Positions 43,614-56,850 are shown, counted from the first letter of the stretch. The stretch is 64,000 nt of DNA from Selaginella moellendorffii (GCF_000143415.4 NW_003314286.1:1782359-1846358); one strand, 5' to 3'. Notes: generated by a model not told the origin, from the sequence alone. Made by a program: numbers and translations.

Positions 43614-46410
43614 GTGGCAGCCAGCTGGCAGAATATTCGGCGCTCTGAAAGCTGTAGCTGGGGACTGGAACTCCTTACCCGCGCTTAGATTTTTTCGCGT
43701 TCCTCTCGCTTTTGTTCTTCTTACAAGCAACGGCGACGATGAGGAGAGTTTTCAATGGGGGGCGTTGGCACGTCGTGGTAGCGGCATCTAGAAAACGTTG
43801 ATGTGTGGGAGAAATTTTCGCTGGAACAAGAAGATTTCTATCATCCCCGCGGCGTCGTCAAGGGCGTTGCATCTATCTAGATTCTCCAGGGATCCAATTG
43901 CGCGCAACTCGCCATCTCTCAATCAGTTGGGATCGCTATCGTTAGTTGGGGGGTGGAGAATCAATGCGTCGAGCTTGTTTGGTCCGTGCCAGTGCCTTTG
44001 ACTGGCCAGCGTGGATTGATTTTCCATCGAAAGAGATTTCAGGGTTTCCATCGTTGCTCGCATCTTAGAATAGAGTATCTATATGATGCTCTACTCAAGG
44101 AAAACCACTAGTATAATCCCGGAATGATTGGCTTTGTCCATCGACGTGATCCATCCGGCTCATAAGTTTCTAACAAAATTAGTGTCTTTCTTTTCCACGC
44201 GCGCACGCTTGCATGCATTGCAAGCTGCTACACCGACACCCAACACATTGTTTGGTTCACCCAACAAGCACCAATTTAGGCCAAGAAACTCCATCCAAAC
44301 CAAAAAAAGAGGGTGTCAATGAATTGTGAATCAATGTTCTTCCCTGGACCCTGCGCTGGGATTCCCGAAAACAACCCCACAGGCTCCGGTTGATTGATCT
44401 CACGCCGACATATTCCCAGTTTTTTCTTGGCAATTTGGCCTGGAGTGGACGAGGACAAAGCTTTACGAAAGGGGTAATGTCGGTCGATCTCCAGCGACCG
44501 ATTTCATCGATCAATCCAGTCCAATCCTCCTCGAAAAAGAAGGCCAAGGAAAAAGAGTAAGATTTGGAGAACTTGTGGTGGTTCTTCCAGTTGCCCCTTC
44601 CGTACAAATCCACATATCATGAAAATTAACATCCACCTCATCAAGTGTGGATCCAACAGCCGCAACAGCGATGCAACACACAAGGGTGCGATGTCGGTAA
44701 GTACAAGCATAGATCCATGTGCGCCATGGGGCCCATGTCCGGGCATTCAAGACAACGTACGGCAGAGAAGCAGTGTGGGCGTACGGTGCCCACCCCAGGG
44801 GAAACAGCAGCATTTACTGCGCATCCCTGGAATATGCGCGGCCCAGGTGGGCTCGGGCTCCAGCCGGGTGACGTCGGCTGCCACCGTGGCAGGAGACGTC
44901 AGCGGGGGTTTTGGCAGGACACGCGTCACCGCCCCAGTTCCCCACTGTCCAAGCTGACAGATGAGCGGTGAAGATAATTCCAGCCGGGTAGTCCTCTTTT
45001 TTCCAACCGTCCGGCCGGGCGGTGGATCTTGACCACGGTTGTTCCGTAATTCAACTCGCCTGTGGCCCGTCCGATGGTGCCAGCGACGGCCAAGATTGCC
45101 CCTAGCGCTGCGCTTTTCTGTAATGTCCGTGGTCCGAGCAAGCAAAAGATCTTTGGCGATTTCGCGAGAAAGGGGCGGATCCCACTTCGCATTCCTCGCT
45201 CTCGCTCGCATTGAATCCATGATCCCACAAACCGCAAACATCCTGTACAGAGGAGGGCAGAGTGTAGAATTGCCCAGATTTTAGACAAGGAAGGCACCCA
45301 ATTGACGATCTTGCCGAGCTCAGGGAAAGCAAGCTCGCTGGTGCAAAGGGTAGCCTCTCCTAGTAGCTAGCGTGTGTCTGTGGATTCGATCCAATCCACC
45401 CAGCCATTTTAACCATCTTGCGCTCTGGATGGATGTGACATTAGCCATGACGCATTGTCACTCTCTTTCATCGCTCAGCGGCAAATTCATGTCGATTCCT
45501 CGCTGCCCATGAATGAAATCATCCTGTCTTGTGTGTCTTCTCAAAGATCCCTCGTTTGTTTTTTATATAAATCCAGAGAGCCCAGTTTGCCTGGCCTAGA
45601 ACAGGGGAGCCCTGGGAGAGAGAGAGAGAAAGAGAGAACCTCACTGTGAAAGGTATAGTTATGTCTTTCTCTGGCGCGTGAGAGTGTGTGCATTGGATTC
45701 CTTGCTCCTTCCTAAGCTCTATTTTTTTTTTCTCTCTTTTATTTCTTTCGCTGAGATGACTTGAGGCCACCACCACCACCACCTCCCGCCCATGTGAAAA
45801 AAGCTTCGCTGCTACCTTCTTTCTTTGCTTTGGGGCTTTGGCTTGCGAGAGGAAGTGAGAGAGATTGAGAGGTTTTCCCCGAAGCCTTTTCTTTCCCCTC
45901 TCGCCCTCACCACATTCACTCCATTCGCCATCAAAGGCGGCCACACCACCCCCGCCAAACGATCTGGAAGTGAGCGAGCGAGCGAGCGAGCGAGAGCTTG
46001 TTGTTAGCACCCCTTGGATTGATCCATCCAAAGCGTGCTTGCTTGAGCTTAAATCTCTGGGAACTAAACAAACGGGACGGGAAGTTGGCTCCTCACAGAA
46101 AAGGGAGAGCGAGAAACAAAAAGAGAGAGAGAGAAAGAGAGTCGCGTGGCAGTGCAGGCATCAGCGCTGAGCGGCAGCACAAGAGCCAGAGAGCAGTGGT
46201 TTCAAGCGCAATTCAACGCTGCCAGTGTAGATCCATTCCCCTTGCTTTTGCCCACTTTCTCTCCTTTGCTCCTCGTCTAGATTCGTTTCGCCACCATTAT
46301 ATTGCTCGAGTAGCAGTCACTCCTCGGAATCCCTCTATACAAGGCCGTGGAGAAGCGTGAAGAGCGGTGAATTGCGATCAAATTCTCATTCCCGGGTGAC
46401 TACAGATATT

Positions 46411-46412
<2 letters not shown>

Positions 46413-46447
<35 letters not shown>
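46413..46447 (+). repeat. (GA)n microsatellite in the bHLH leader
   Basis: About 17 perfect GA units lie 300 bp before the bHLH start codon. GA repeats in leaders of developmental genes bind BPC proteins in seed plants. Confidence 0.9.
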
Positions 46448-46448
<1 letters not shown>

Positions 46449-46742
46449 CTATCATCTCGCTCCAGGCAGCTCTCGCGGCGAATGAAAGTGCGCGGAGCAA
46501 GGATTCGTGGGGTTTAATCCCTGATTCTCCGAGAAGAAGAGGCGTCGAAGGCGCAGGGGAAGTTGCCCGCGCATGCCCGCAAAAATCTTGGCCAGTTTTT
46601 CCATCCCTCGCCCGAGTCGCTCCACGCCGCCCGTGTCGTTCTCCGGAATTGGCCGCGTCGCTGCGCTAGCTGCTGTGTGGCTCGCTCGCCTCTGGCTCGT
46701 AACGCCCTGGGCATTGACCAGATAAATGCGCTGCTGCTCCCC

Positions 46743-48014
46743 ATGGATTCCTCGTCGTCGGAGCAACTGGCCGGGTTCGGGATCGTGGGGCACCAGTTTG
46801 GGAGCGGCGCTAGCAGCTATGTCCTCGACATGGATCGAGTGGAGCCGCCGTTTCTCTGCGCGGGGGAGGAGCACGCCACGGACTCGTCCAGCCAGTCAAG
46901 CCCAGCCGGCGCCGGGATATCGATTGACTTTGGCGGCGGCATGGAGTCAACTGAGGAGCTCCACTACCTCATCCATGGCGGCGACCGCAGCGTGTTCGAT
47001 CAATTGGACATCTTTGGGCAGCACAATTTCCCGCCGCTGCTCGACCCAGCCGCCGCGCTGGGCTGCGGCGACGCCCACCACGGCCAGCTCCCGGATTTAG
47101 ACGAGCTGATCCAGGCCTCGGGCGTGGACGCGGTCGGATCCAGCAGCAGTGATGGCGAGGGCGTGGATCATCAGCACCAGCACCAGCACCAGCAGCACGA
47201 GGCGGTGCACGCTTCCGCGAGCTCGGCCACCTCCAGCGCCAGCTCCGACGCGGATGTGTGTCCCTTGGGCACCAGCAGCTCCGGCGCCACCTCGGTCATG
47301 CAGCAGGCCCAAGCAATCCAGCCGGGCGAGCCATGGGCTCATCGCTTCCCTGATGTCGGTTTCACATCCGGCATGGCCGCGGTTCCAGAGAGCAAGCAAG
47401 GGATGTTCTCGGCTTCCCAAGGAGGCAGCGACATGGAGCAAGGTTCTTCCCAAGCTCCCAATGAACAACATCAAGGTGGTGGTGGTGGTGGTGGCGGTGG
47501 CGCCGGCATGGAAAACATGCGGGAGACCTTGTATAGAATGGCGGTCTGGAGGCCCATCACGGCCACGGATTGCCTGGGCGGGAGCAAGCCCAAGCGGAGG
47601 AACGTGCGAATCTCGTCGGATCCACAGACGGTGGCGGCGAGGCACCGGCGGGAGAGGATCAGCACCAAGATCAGGATCTTGCAAAGGCTGGTTCCCGGAG
47701 GTACCAAGATGGACACGGCCTCGATGCTAGACGAGGCCATCCACTATGTCAAGTATCTCAAGTCGCAGGTCCAGGCTATGGAGATGCTGGAGCAGAGCAG
47801 TGGTGATCAACCCCTGCTCAGGAATTCATCATCAGCTGCATCATTAGCGTCCACAGCGACAGCAGCATCACAAACTGCTGCTCCAGGGATCTGTCATTTG
47901 TACAACGCGCACAGTGGAAGTGGTCTGCTGAATGGCAGCATCTTTTGGCCACAGCAGTTTTCAATGGACAGTGGTGGACTCCTAGTACAACAGGTCAACA
48001 TTTCAGGATATTGA
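46743..48014 (+). CDS. HECATE/INDEHISCENT-type bHLH transcription factor
   Basis: A single exon encodes 423 aa from [13 protein letters not shown]. The frame is open further up to an ATG at 46563, but that part has no recognisable features. Low-complexity regions include a His/Gln run ([10 protein letters not shown]) and a run of nine Gly. The bHLH domain lies near residues 285-342: [60 protein letters not shown]. The basic region and the [16 protein letters not shown] helix are diagnostic of the plant HEC/IND group (subfamily VIIIb), regulators of reproductive and meristem development. It stands alone between 3.8-kb and 1.5-kb gaps. Confidence 0.92.
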   Translation: MDSSSSEQLAGFGIVGHQFGSGASSYVLDMDRVEPPFLCAGEEHATDSSSQSSPAGAGISIDFGGGMESTEELHYLIHGGDRSVFDQLDIFGQHNFPPLLDPAAALGCGDAHHGQLPDLDELIQASGVDAVGSSSSDGEGVDHQHQHQHQQHEAVHASASSATSSASSDADVCPLGTSSSGATSVMQQAQAIQPGEPWAHRFPDVGFTSGMAAVPESKQGMFSASQGGSDMEQGSSQAPNEQHQGGGGGGGGGAGMENMRETLYRMAVWRPITATDCLGGSKPKRRNVRISSDPQTVAARHRRERISTKIRILQRLVPGGTKMDTASMLDEAIHYVKYLKSQVQAMEMLEQSSGDQPLLRNSSSAASLASTATAASQTAAPGICHLYNAHSGSGLLNGSIFWPQQFSMDSGGLLVQQVNISGY

Positions 48015-49472
48015 TCAATCAATCAATCTTTTCCGTTCTTTTCTTCTTCTTGCTCTTCTTCTTATTGATCTCCTTGATATCTTTTTCCCCCCTCTGCATT
48101 GGTGCAAGATCAGGAGCAAGATCACACATGCACAAGCTGATCCGGGCAAAGGCACACAACACCCACACATGTAACATGCCTCCCTCTCACTTGCTTTTCT
48201 GGTTTTGTTTGGATTCCTCCTCCTCCTCCTCCTCCTCCTTGTCTCTTTCTCTCTGTGTGTAATTTCCAGATTTTGATGAAACATCTGCATAGGGCTGGGC
48301 TTCCTCCTCCCTTGTCATGTGGAAAGGACCAAGCAGCTCGTGAGAGAAGGATCGATGACCATATGATCTTGTGCTTTGCTCTCTCTCAAATGGAAATGTA
48401 AATGTCTCGAGTGTTAAATTGGCTGGTTGGGCCGGTTTGCTGGTGGTTGACCTGTGTCAATGGAAGTAGGGTCCATTGGAGATCTTCCAAGAGCAGATCC
48501 AGATTCTTCTGCTTAGCATGATTGGCAGATATTCAACACTGCTTTAGGTGGACTTGTTCAGACAGACAACTACAACATCAAAGCACAGGATTTGCTTGCC
48601 ATTTCCAACACAAACACATATATGCACTCAACACACACACACTAACAACCAAGACATTATTGTGTAGCTTGGGGGGAACAAGGCATTGCCCAAAAGCTGA
48701 GGATGTGATTCCTCTTGGCCCCAATTTGTTTATGCAAGGAATGTTCCTCTATTTCGTGACAATGTGGATTTGCTTTGGGAACACAAAGGAAAAATGTGTT
48801 GCACTGGGATGGATGACTAAAATACCAAGCCTCGTATTTGTTAACAATTGATTTGCTTTAGCACGTGTAACCCATGCTCTTGTATTTTAGAGCACAAAAC
48901 TCCAGCCCATATTCCGTTACCATGAAAATATAAGTTTCTTCCTGTGTTTGGGGCAAGATTTTTTGCAGTCCAGCAGATCACCCAAAATGAGCAAGATATC
49001 ACACAATGATCTCAAATGGGACGAAAACAGCAGCAAAGCTCTTCTTGGTTATGTTTCCAAAACTGTTGCAGCAGCAACCTTTGTCTCTAGTTTTCATCTA
49101 TCCGAGAACAGTGCGAAAGAAAACAAAGCGAACACTCCCCACACTGATTTCAATATGCACGAGCACCAGTGCATGCATTTGGGCTACTGCATGCTCTCTC
49201 GAGGATTCCAGCCAAGTCTTGCAGAAAAAGGTGGCAACATTAGAGCCCAACTAAATATTATATGCATTTGAATGTACTCTACGAAGGGTGGCGCTTCAGT
49301 GTCTCAACCTGCTTCTACATTACTTTTGTTGATTTCAAGAAGGAAACTATTGATTTCTTGATATCAAATAAAACTATATCATACTCGTTATACTAGTCAG
49401 ATAACAAATAGATACTCCCTCAGAATCAGAAAAAAGTTGTTTCTCTAAATTGAAGAAAAGGATGAGCCCAAG
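48015..49472. other. 3' flank of bHLH and spacer
   Basis: This region contains a (TCC)n tract near 48217-48240 and otherwise AT-rich sequence without recognised genes. Confidence 0.6.
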
Positions 49473-50512
49473 TCATTCTATATTGTGAAAACCGGGTAGC
49501 AATGACGTGACGAAACCAACAGCGAGCATTTGCACTTCCCTCACGAATCCTCTCCAGTTACCAAGTTGAGCTTGCGCTTGCGCTTGATCTTGATCTTGGG
49601 CTTGAGCTTGATCTTCAGCTCGTGCTGGCTGTTCGTCCGCATCGGGAGCTGCTGCCACCCTTGCCTCGTTTTGCAGATCCTCGGGTGGAATTGCTGCTGG
49701 AACAGCAGCAGCACCATTATCTCCACCTCGTGCCTCTAATCACCAAAAAAGAGCAAAGTAAAGCTCGAAAAGGAGAAGAAGAAAAAGAAAAAGAAACCTG
49801 GGACTGGAGCATTGCGAGCTGGCTGTATAGGAGGCATCATGATCCTCCTCGCTCTTTCCGAGGCCCAACGGAGTATTGGTGTCAATGCTCCAGTCTGATA
49901 CCTGTCAAGAGCTCATAAGGACGCGAATAAATTCGCGAAAACAAAAACTTACAGGTAAACTATACTCGCCAGGAAGAGCAGTAGTAGCCGGTCACGAGAT
50001 CCATCTTGGCTGAAGATGAATACCATCGTGATAAGCTTGAGAATTAGCAGCAAATCGAGATGGATGCCAACTTGAAACCTCCGGACGATGACTCTTTCTT
50101 GTTGATCCGGCCTGGCCCCTGCTGCTGCTTGACCTGCTGCCCCTTCTGTTGTTTCGGAAGGATCCTCTCTACCGAAAGGAATTCCCCTGGCAGCAATCAG
50201 GAATTTTCGAGAGTGTAGAACACCAAAGTTTTACACGAAAGGATAATTTAAAGCTTACAATGGAGCGCCATATGCGAAAGGAACTGGCGGTAGGCTCGAT
50301 CCCACCGCTGGGACGGCAAAAATGCCACCCTGACGCGAATTCTCATCCTGAGGAGCGGGATAAAGAGGAATCATCGGCATTCCAGAGACCGGATCGAAGA
50401 CAACGGGGACATAGAATGGCGCCTGCACGAGCATCGAGATGGCGAGATCTGCGAGGAATTGGAGAGCTCTCACCTGGAATTGGCCTTGCTTCGTTGCGCC
50501 TTGTTCTTCCAT
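49473..50512 (-). CDS. HERPUD-like membrane protein (ER stress/ERAD type)
   Basis: Exons 50512-50259, 50186-49953, 49901-49798 and 49735-49473 encode 284 aa with consistent phases. The N-terminal part is Pro-rich (FDPVSGMPMIPLYPAP). The centre has a membrane hairpin: VRRFQVGIHLDLLLILKLIT, MVFIFSQDGSRDRLLLLFLA, SIVYLYQTGAL. A Gln/Ala-rich segment (QAQAQDQDQAQAQAQ) precedes a hydrophobic C-terminus, WRGFVREVQMLAVGFVTSLL with PGFHNIE. This C-terminal layout matches HERPUD-type ER proteins. The ubiquitin-like domain of animal HERPUD is absent. The family call is moderately sure. It is divergent from the next gene, with 152 bp between the ATGs. Confidence 0.78.
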
Positions 50513-50664
50513 TTCGAACAAAAAACCCTAGGTAGTTCAAGAAGGTTTGGTGTTCGAATCCCTATAGAATCGTGGCTGCCTCGTTGTGTCCGTCCAAAAT
50601 AAATGTACCGTTGGGGATCCGACGAGCAAGGGCAAATTCGTTTGAAGTTTTAGGGTTCTTGGGA

Positions 50665-52809
50665 ATGAAGAAGAAGCCGCCAAGCCCTCCTCCATTCTCG
50701 GAATCGACGGGTCTGCTGGAGCTTGTGACGCCGCCCAAGCCGCATTTAGTCGATCGGCGCCTGGATGCGTCGTCTTGCTGCCGGCAGTTGATGCTGCAAG
50801 GTACCAGATCTTGAGGGCTAGGTTTTCCCTTTCTCGCCGATAATCTTGTCAATTCTCTTCCAGAATCTCCTCAACGTGATGCCGCTGTCGGGAAAGAGAA
50901 TCGCTCGGCTCGAAAATACAAGCAATCGAAGGCGATGAATGCCAAGAACGTTCTGGGGGAACGAAGCGTGAATCTTGATCGTGGAGCTGCTCCGGAGCAG
51001 AATGTAGCAGAGCAGGTTGAAATTTTGGGTGAAAATCTCAACGATCAGGAGCCCCGGCTGGCAGACCAGGCAGGATGTGAGAATCTTGACAGAGGCGGAA
51101 GCGCTGAGAAGATGGAAGATCAGGCCAAAGAAAGCTCGGTACCTGGTGCAGTGACGGCATTTGTGATGGATCCAGCGGAAATTCAAGAAGGTGGGGAGGT
51201 GATGGAACTTTCTCCGAATCCCAGCGACATATCCAAGACAATTCTCGACATTCTCGAGGACGACAGCACGGAAGTGGAGAAGCCGCCGTATCATCCAGTA
51301 TCAAACCCATTTTCACCACGCCCTCGGTTCTTAAGGCTCAAGCGAGGTGGGAAAGCTCAGCAGCCTTACGATCCCGAGTCCAACCCGCTATCTCCAAGGC
51401 CAGAGTTTCTGAGATACAATCCTGTCAAGCACCGGGAGTTTGTGCAAGCACACGAGACTGGTCGGGTCGAGAAAGCTTTGGTTTTCTCGGACGTTGGTAG
51501 TGACGACGGTCAAGCTCCAGAGTTGTCCGGTTTGAAGCGAAGTGCCTCTTGTCCCGATCTGACCATCACAGACGACCAATTTCCACTGCCACCTTTAGGA
51601 AAAACTCCGGCTGTTTCGCTCGAAGGAAAGGCACAGGCAGACACGCAGGAATGCAATCGCAAAATCCCAGTAGCTTCTGGACAGAGCGTGATCTTGAGAA
51701 GAGCGTTGCTTCTACTGCTGTCTCTCAGCTTTCTTGCGACAGCCTGCGTCGAGCTACGAGGTCGCTCTGGTTTCTTCAGGGACTTGGGACAGAAAATAGT
51801 GTTTCGGACGCCGGAACGGAGAACCTCGGAAGCTGAAGGCTATCCCGGAAACTGGGGAATCGTAACCGGTGTGTCCAATCACTCCCTGCTGATGGTACCC
51901 GAAGTCCGCGAGAGGATTCTTCTGTCGGTTTATGGTGAAGATGGGGATGATGCTGTGATCACTTTAACGACAGATGAGCTAAGGAACGTGGAAGTTGCGG
52001 CAGCCTTGACCGACACAGAGGTTTCGGAAGCAAATGAGCCAGGAAGTGTCGAGGCGGCAAGCGACGAAGTTGATATGGTGGCGGAGCAAAAGAAAAAATT
52101 GGCAGAGAGTAGCGGAAAGTGCTCGAGGTTTGAGTGGGAGGAAAGCGTGGCGAAGATGTGTCTGGAGAAGACCATCTTTCGTCATACCCCAGGTGGTGAA
52201 CTTCCCGTTCCGACTACAACAACGTTTGAAGCAGCGGTTACAGAGATAGAGGGCTTGGAGGATGCGGCATTGCTCGAATTCTTCAAGAGCATAGCTGGGG
52301 AGCCAATGGATCACACAAGAAACTCGAGCACGCCCGGTTTGCTTGGACAGCGCTTCGCCAACATGCTGGGCTCACTGTCGAGAAGCTTGAGGACTTCACT
52401 GTGGAGCAAGCTAGCAGTCGAAAGCTTATCAGTGCTCGGTGTTGCCGGCACGGCTATCATCTGGCTGAGGAAGAGACGACGGGCAGGCGTAGCGCGCGCC
52501 TCAGCAGTAGCACCACTGGCAACATTTTCTCGTCGCGGAAAAACGCAAAGCGTTGCAACTCGAGAGACGATGACCACCACCAGCAGTGAAGAGAGCGGAT
52601 CGGGCAGCACCAGCACAAACGAAGACTACGGTAGCTTCACTGCGATGGAACCACTGGATTCGCGGGTAAGTTCTTCCTCGCGTTGATTCATTCAAGCTCT
52701 GACATACTGTTTATCTGCTTAAAACCAGGGAGAGATCAAAATCACGCCGGTGAGAAGGTCTAGTAGGATACGAGGCCGTGGTACTCAGTCACCGATGCTC
52801 AGAGGGTAA
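50665..52809 (+). CDS. conserved plant membrane protein with NPxSPRPxFLR repeats
   Basis: Three exons (50665-50800, 50864-52665, 52729-52809) encode 672 aa. The signature is a repeated motif, SNPFSPRPRFLRLK and SNPLSPRPEFLRYNP, near residues 160-200. There are two hydrophobic segments: SVILRRALLLLLSLSFLATA near residue 270, and SLSVLGVAGTAIIWLRKRRR near residue 520. Acidic, probably coiled regions lie between them. The C-terminus is basic (VRRSSRIRGRGTQS). I recall the NP-L-SPRP-FLRY repeat from uncharacterised plant proteins, but no function. The last intron is supported by a clean donor, an acceptor and a retained frame. It ends 86 bp before VPS16. Confidence 0.82.
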
Positions 52810-52895
52810 AAGATATAATCGAATGAAAGAAGCTTGAGAAGAGAATATACCCAAATTATTTTAAATCACGAGGGATTTAGGGTTCTTCGCGGGGT

Positions 52896-55800
52896 ATGGC
52901 CGTGTCCGTGGCAGCGGAATGGAGCGCCATCGCCAACAGGTACTACCGGAAGCAGGAGATCTATCGCATGGCGTGGCACAATGTGGAGCTGAGCGGCCAC
53001 AAGGTAGCGTGCGCGCGATTCGGGGGGATGATCGCCATTATCAGGGACGACACCAAGATCGTCCGGCTCCGATCCGAGCCAGCGCGCCCCAAGCTCCTGA
53101 TATTTCGATCCTCCGGCCTGCTGGTCGCATCGATAACCTGGGACCGGCCCGGCGGCCGATTGATCGCCATGGGATGGTCCGACGAAGAAATCCTCCACTG
53201 TGTGATGCAAGACGGGAGTGTGTTTCGATATGACGTCCACGGGAAGCTGCTACCCGATAAGGTCTGGTTTGGACAGGAATGCTGGGATCAAGGGATCATG
53301 GAATGCATCATCTGGGGAAATGGGATCGTCTGCCTCACCGAGGCCAACGCGGTGTTTTGCATCCCGGATCTCGGCTCCCCGCAGTTCGTGAAGCTCACGC
53401 AGCTCACTCTGGAAGATCCTCCTCACTGTATGGCGATCATAGAGCCCCAGCACACGGTGTCGGGGAGTGTGGAGGTTTTGCTCGCGGTGGAGTCGACTGT
53501 GATGGTGGTGGATGGCGGATCCATCCAGGATCAAGGGACGACGATAGGACCGCTCGGGAAGATGGTAGCTTCTCCTAACGGGAGCTACGTCGCGTGCTTC
53601 ACTCACGATGGACGGCTTCTGGTCGTCACCAGTGACTTTTCAAAAACCATCTCGGAATTCGACACTCAGGTGGGACGCAAAGAAACGCTTTTTCTGGTTC
53701 TTAGTGTTGCATGCTGTTTTGCAGTCTGCTCTACCGCCCGAGCAGCTCATATGGTGTGGAATGGACAGCGTTTTGCTCTACTCCGACGACAGTGTGCTCA
53801 TGGTTGGTCCTTACGGCGATTGGACCAAGTACACTTACGACGAGCCTGTCGTGCTTATTCCCGAGTGTGATGGCGTCCGAATCCTGTCCAACACGTTCAT
53901 GGAGTTTCTCCAGCGGGTGCCGGACACGACGGTGTCTATTTTTTCGATTGGGAGCACGTCTCCGGGGGCAATGCTCTACGATGCTTACGACCACTTCGCG
54001 AAACGCAATGCCAAGGTTCGTGGCTTGATGCTGGTGTTATTGTATCTTTGACATAAAATGCTCTACAGGCCGATGAAAGTATCCGAATGGTTGGTTCTTC
54101 TATTCCTGACGCTGTTGAAGCGTGTATAGATGCTGCTGGACAAGAGTTTAGGATGGAGTTGCAAGACACGCTAATGCGTGCCGCAGTTTATGGTAGAACT
54201 TTCTGCAGGTATGCTGCCATCTGCACTGAAATGTTGCACATTCTTTCTCCTGGCAGACGCTTCTCGAAGACCCGCATACGTGAAACGTGTAAGACATTAC
54301 GAATATTGAATGGCGTAAGGGATCCAAATGTTGGCATTCCCCTGACGCTGCAACAGTTGAAGGTTCACACTTTATTGATTTTGTATCAACGTTACGCATT
54401 CCTTTCTACAGGTTTTAACTTTGCCAGTTCTTATCGAGCGGCTTGTGAATGAACACAAGCACTTACTTGCCATCAGGATGTCGGAGTACATGGGTCTTAG
54501 TCCAGTAAGCCTTTGAAACCATTCAACTTCTGCAATACCGAGCTCTGCCAGGCAGGAAACAGTTGTAGTTCATTGGGCAGGCGCGATGATTACCGCGGCC
54601 ACCTCAGTACCAGACCCAGAACTATGCAACCTTCTACTGGAGAAGGTACCTTTATGCAAGTCTGACATGCTCGTTTAACTTTCGTGTTACCAGCTGAAAA
54701 TGTATTCTGTGTCATACGCTGCAATTGCTGCTCATGCTTACAGAAATGGCCGGCGAACTCTGGCTGCACTGCTTCTGGAGCACGAGCCACGGTCTTCCGA
54801 ACAGGTATGATGAATGGCATAAGAAAAAGTCGGTCATCTGTTGTTTTTCAGGTTCCCCTTTTGACGAGCATGGGAGAAGAGGAAAAAGCTTTGGGGAAAG
54901 CCATCAAGAGTGGAGATACAGACCTTGTTTACTTCACGTTATTTCATCTATGGCAAAAGGTACGCCTTCGGCTATTCTCAATTTAACGCGCGGATGAACT
55001 TTTTGCGATTGTAGAAATCACCGTCAGAGTTTACACGTGCTGTTCAAGACAAGCCTCTTGCTCGCAACCTTTTTATCGCCTATGCGAGGTAATCTGTCGG
55101 TTAACTATGCAAGCCTTTCATTTGTTTTCTCTTTGTTTTAGACAAAATGAACCCGATGTTTTGAAGAAGTTCTTCGCATCAATTGGACAACTTCATGTAC
55201 GTCTTTGTTGCTTTGTTTATTTATTATGAATCCGATTGCAGAGGGTTGGCGAGCTTCTGTTATGGGAAGCGTGGGCGCAATCCAAAAATCCTGTCACTCG
55301 ACAAGGATCTCCTCTTCAAGGCCCTCGAATTCGTCTTATAGAAGAAGCTCAACGCCTGTTTTCTCACAGCAAGGAGCACGACTTTGAGGCGAAAGCTTGT
55401 GACGAGCAAGCACGGCTACTGAAGTACGCTAGTTTTTATGTGATCGACATCTCATTCTATTCCACAGGATCCAGCACGAACTAGAAGCAAAAACTGGCAA
55501 AGCGATTTTCGTGGACACCAGTGTCAGTGATACGATTCGGACATGCATTGTTTTGAAAAATCACCGAGAGGCGCAAAGGATTCGTGTCGAATTCAAGGTA
55601 GTCTTTTCTCGCACGTTGGAATAATCTCCATTGTTTCCGTCTCAGGTCCCAGACAAGCGATTCTATTGGCTCAAGATTCTGGCGCTTGCATACATCAAGG
55701 ACTGGGACGCGCTCGAAAAGTTTTCGAAAGAGAGAAGGCCGCCAGTTGGTAAGAAAAAGCTCAGCTCCACGTCACTTCTCTGATTCTCTCTTCCAGGATT

Positions 55801-56106
55801 TAAGCCCTTCGTCGAAGCTTGCCTACAAGAAGGCCAGACCTCCGAGGCACTGAAGTACATCCAGAAGCTCTCAGATCCCGAAGAGAAGGCCGAGGTATGA
55901 ACTTTGTTTTCGTTTCGAGAAGCTAAAACTTTGGGAAACTCCAGGCGTATGCTCAAGCTGGAATGGCCAAAGAAGCAGCGGAAGTGGCGGCGCAAGCCAA
56001 AGACAGCGAGATTCTTGGCCGTCTCAAACTTACATTCGGCCAAAGCACCACCGCCGCCGCCCTGTTTGATTCGATTCGCGATAGATTGTCTCTCCAAGGA
56101 GGCTAA
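52896..56106 (+). CDS. VPS16: VPS16, HOPS/CORVET tethering subunit
   Basis: VPS16 is a core subunit of the HOPS and CORVET complexes, which tether vesicles at the vacuole and late endosome. Fifteen exons encode 838 aa, the usual VPS16 size: 52896-53669, 53725-54015, 54069-54208, 54257-54362, 54412-54504, 54556-54645, 54694-54804, 54852-54959, 55015-55088, 55142-55196, 55242-55423, 55468-55597, 55646-55748, 55797-55894 and 55945-56106. The N-terminal beta-propeller starts AAEWSAIANRYYRKQEIY and includes ITWDRPGGRLIAMGWSDEE. The C-terminal alpha-solenoid includes AGQEFRMELQDTLMRAAVYG, RLVNEHKHLLAIRMSEYMG and VPDKRFYWLKILALAYIKDW. Phases agree at every junction. TTAGGGTTC (52877-52885) lies 11 bp before the ATG. 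Confidence 0.96.
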
Positions 56107-56209
56107 ATGCGAGCAAGGAATATACCCCGTTTTAAAACCATCGTCCCATTAGGGCTCTTGAGAATTAGGGTTTTGGAGGAAGAACCCTAGGCGGCGGCGG
56201 CGGGGCAAG

Positions 56210-56774
56210 ATGAAGAACAATCCGGCCGTCAGCAGCTCCAGGCGCAAGTGCCGGAAGGCGCATTTCAGCGCGCCATCAAGCGTGCGCCGGATTTTGATGA
56301 GCGCGACGCTGTCATCGGATCTGAGGAACAAACACAATGTAAGATTTCGATCTCTGGGAGCTGTGAGTGCCTGCTTTCTCCTGATTGCTGCGCGCTTGCT
56401 CTGTAGGTGCGCTCGGTTCCCATTCGCAAGGACGACGAGGTCCAGATCGTCCGCGGCTCGTTCAAGGGCAGGGAAGGCAAGGTCACCCAAGTTTACCGCA
56501 AGAAGTGGGTGATTCACGTCGAGCGCATCACTCGCGAGAAAGTGAACGGTGAGAAGCACGGGGTTCTCCTCGATCTGTGGTTGATCCCTTTGATTTTTCA
56601 GGTGCTACTGTGAACGTTGGTGTTCATCCATCCAATGTGGTGATCACCAAGTTGAAGCTGGACAAGGACAGAAAGGCGCTGCTGGACAGGAAGGGCAAGG
56701 GACGCGCTGCCGAGAAGGGCAAGGGCAAGTTCACGGCCGAGGACGTTGCTCCGCCACTCCAAGAAGTGGATTGA
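56210..56774 (+). CDS. RPL26: 60S ribosomal protein L26 (uL24)
   Basis: Three exons (56210-56338, 56407-56548, 56602-56774) encode 147 aa, the standard length. Conserved blocks are [20 protein letters not shown] at the start, [20 protein letters not shown] with [20 protein letters not shown] (the KOW motif), and [19 protein letters not shown]. The protein binds 25S rRNA near the peptide exit tunnel. It starts only 103 bp after the VPS16 stop, so its promoter overlaps the VPS16 3' UTR. A sense TTAGGGTTT (56165-56173), typical of ribosomal-protein promoters, lies in this gap. Confidence 0.97.
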
Positions 56775-56850
56775 GTGAGCTTGTCGACGTAGTCTCTCCT
56801 CTCACGAAATTGCAAGTCTCCAGGATTTTGGCTTTCTAACTTTTTATAAG

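Larger units (their letters stand above)
42968..46742. other. long upstream region of the bHLH gene
   Basis: These 3.8 kb contain no gene I can support. Notable contents are a G-box cluster (43355-43383), a GC-rich inverted repeat (43555-43613), a GAGC tetranucleotide run near 45970-45995 and a GA microsatellite (46413-46447). The purine-rich last kilobase probably contains a long 5' leader. Confidence 0.6.
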
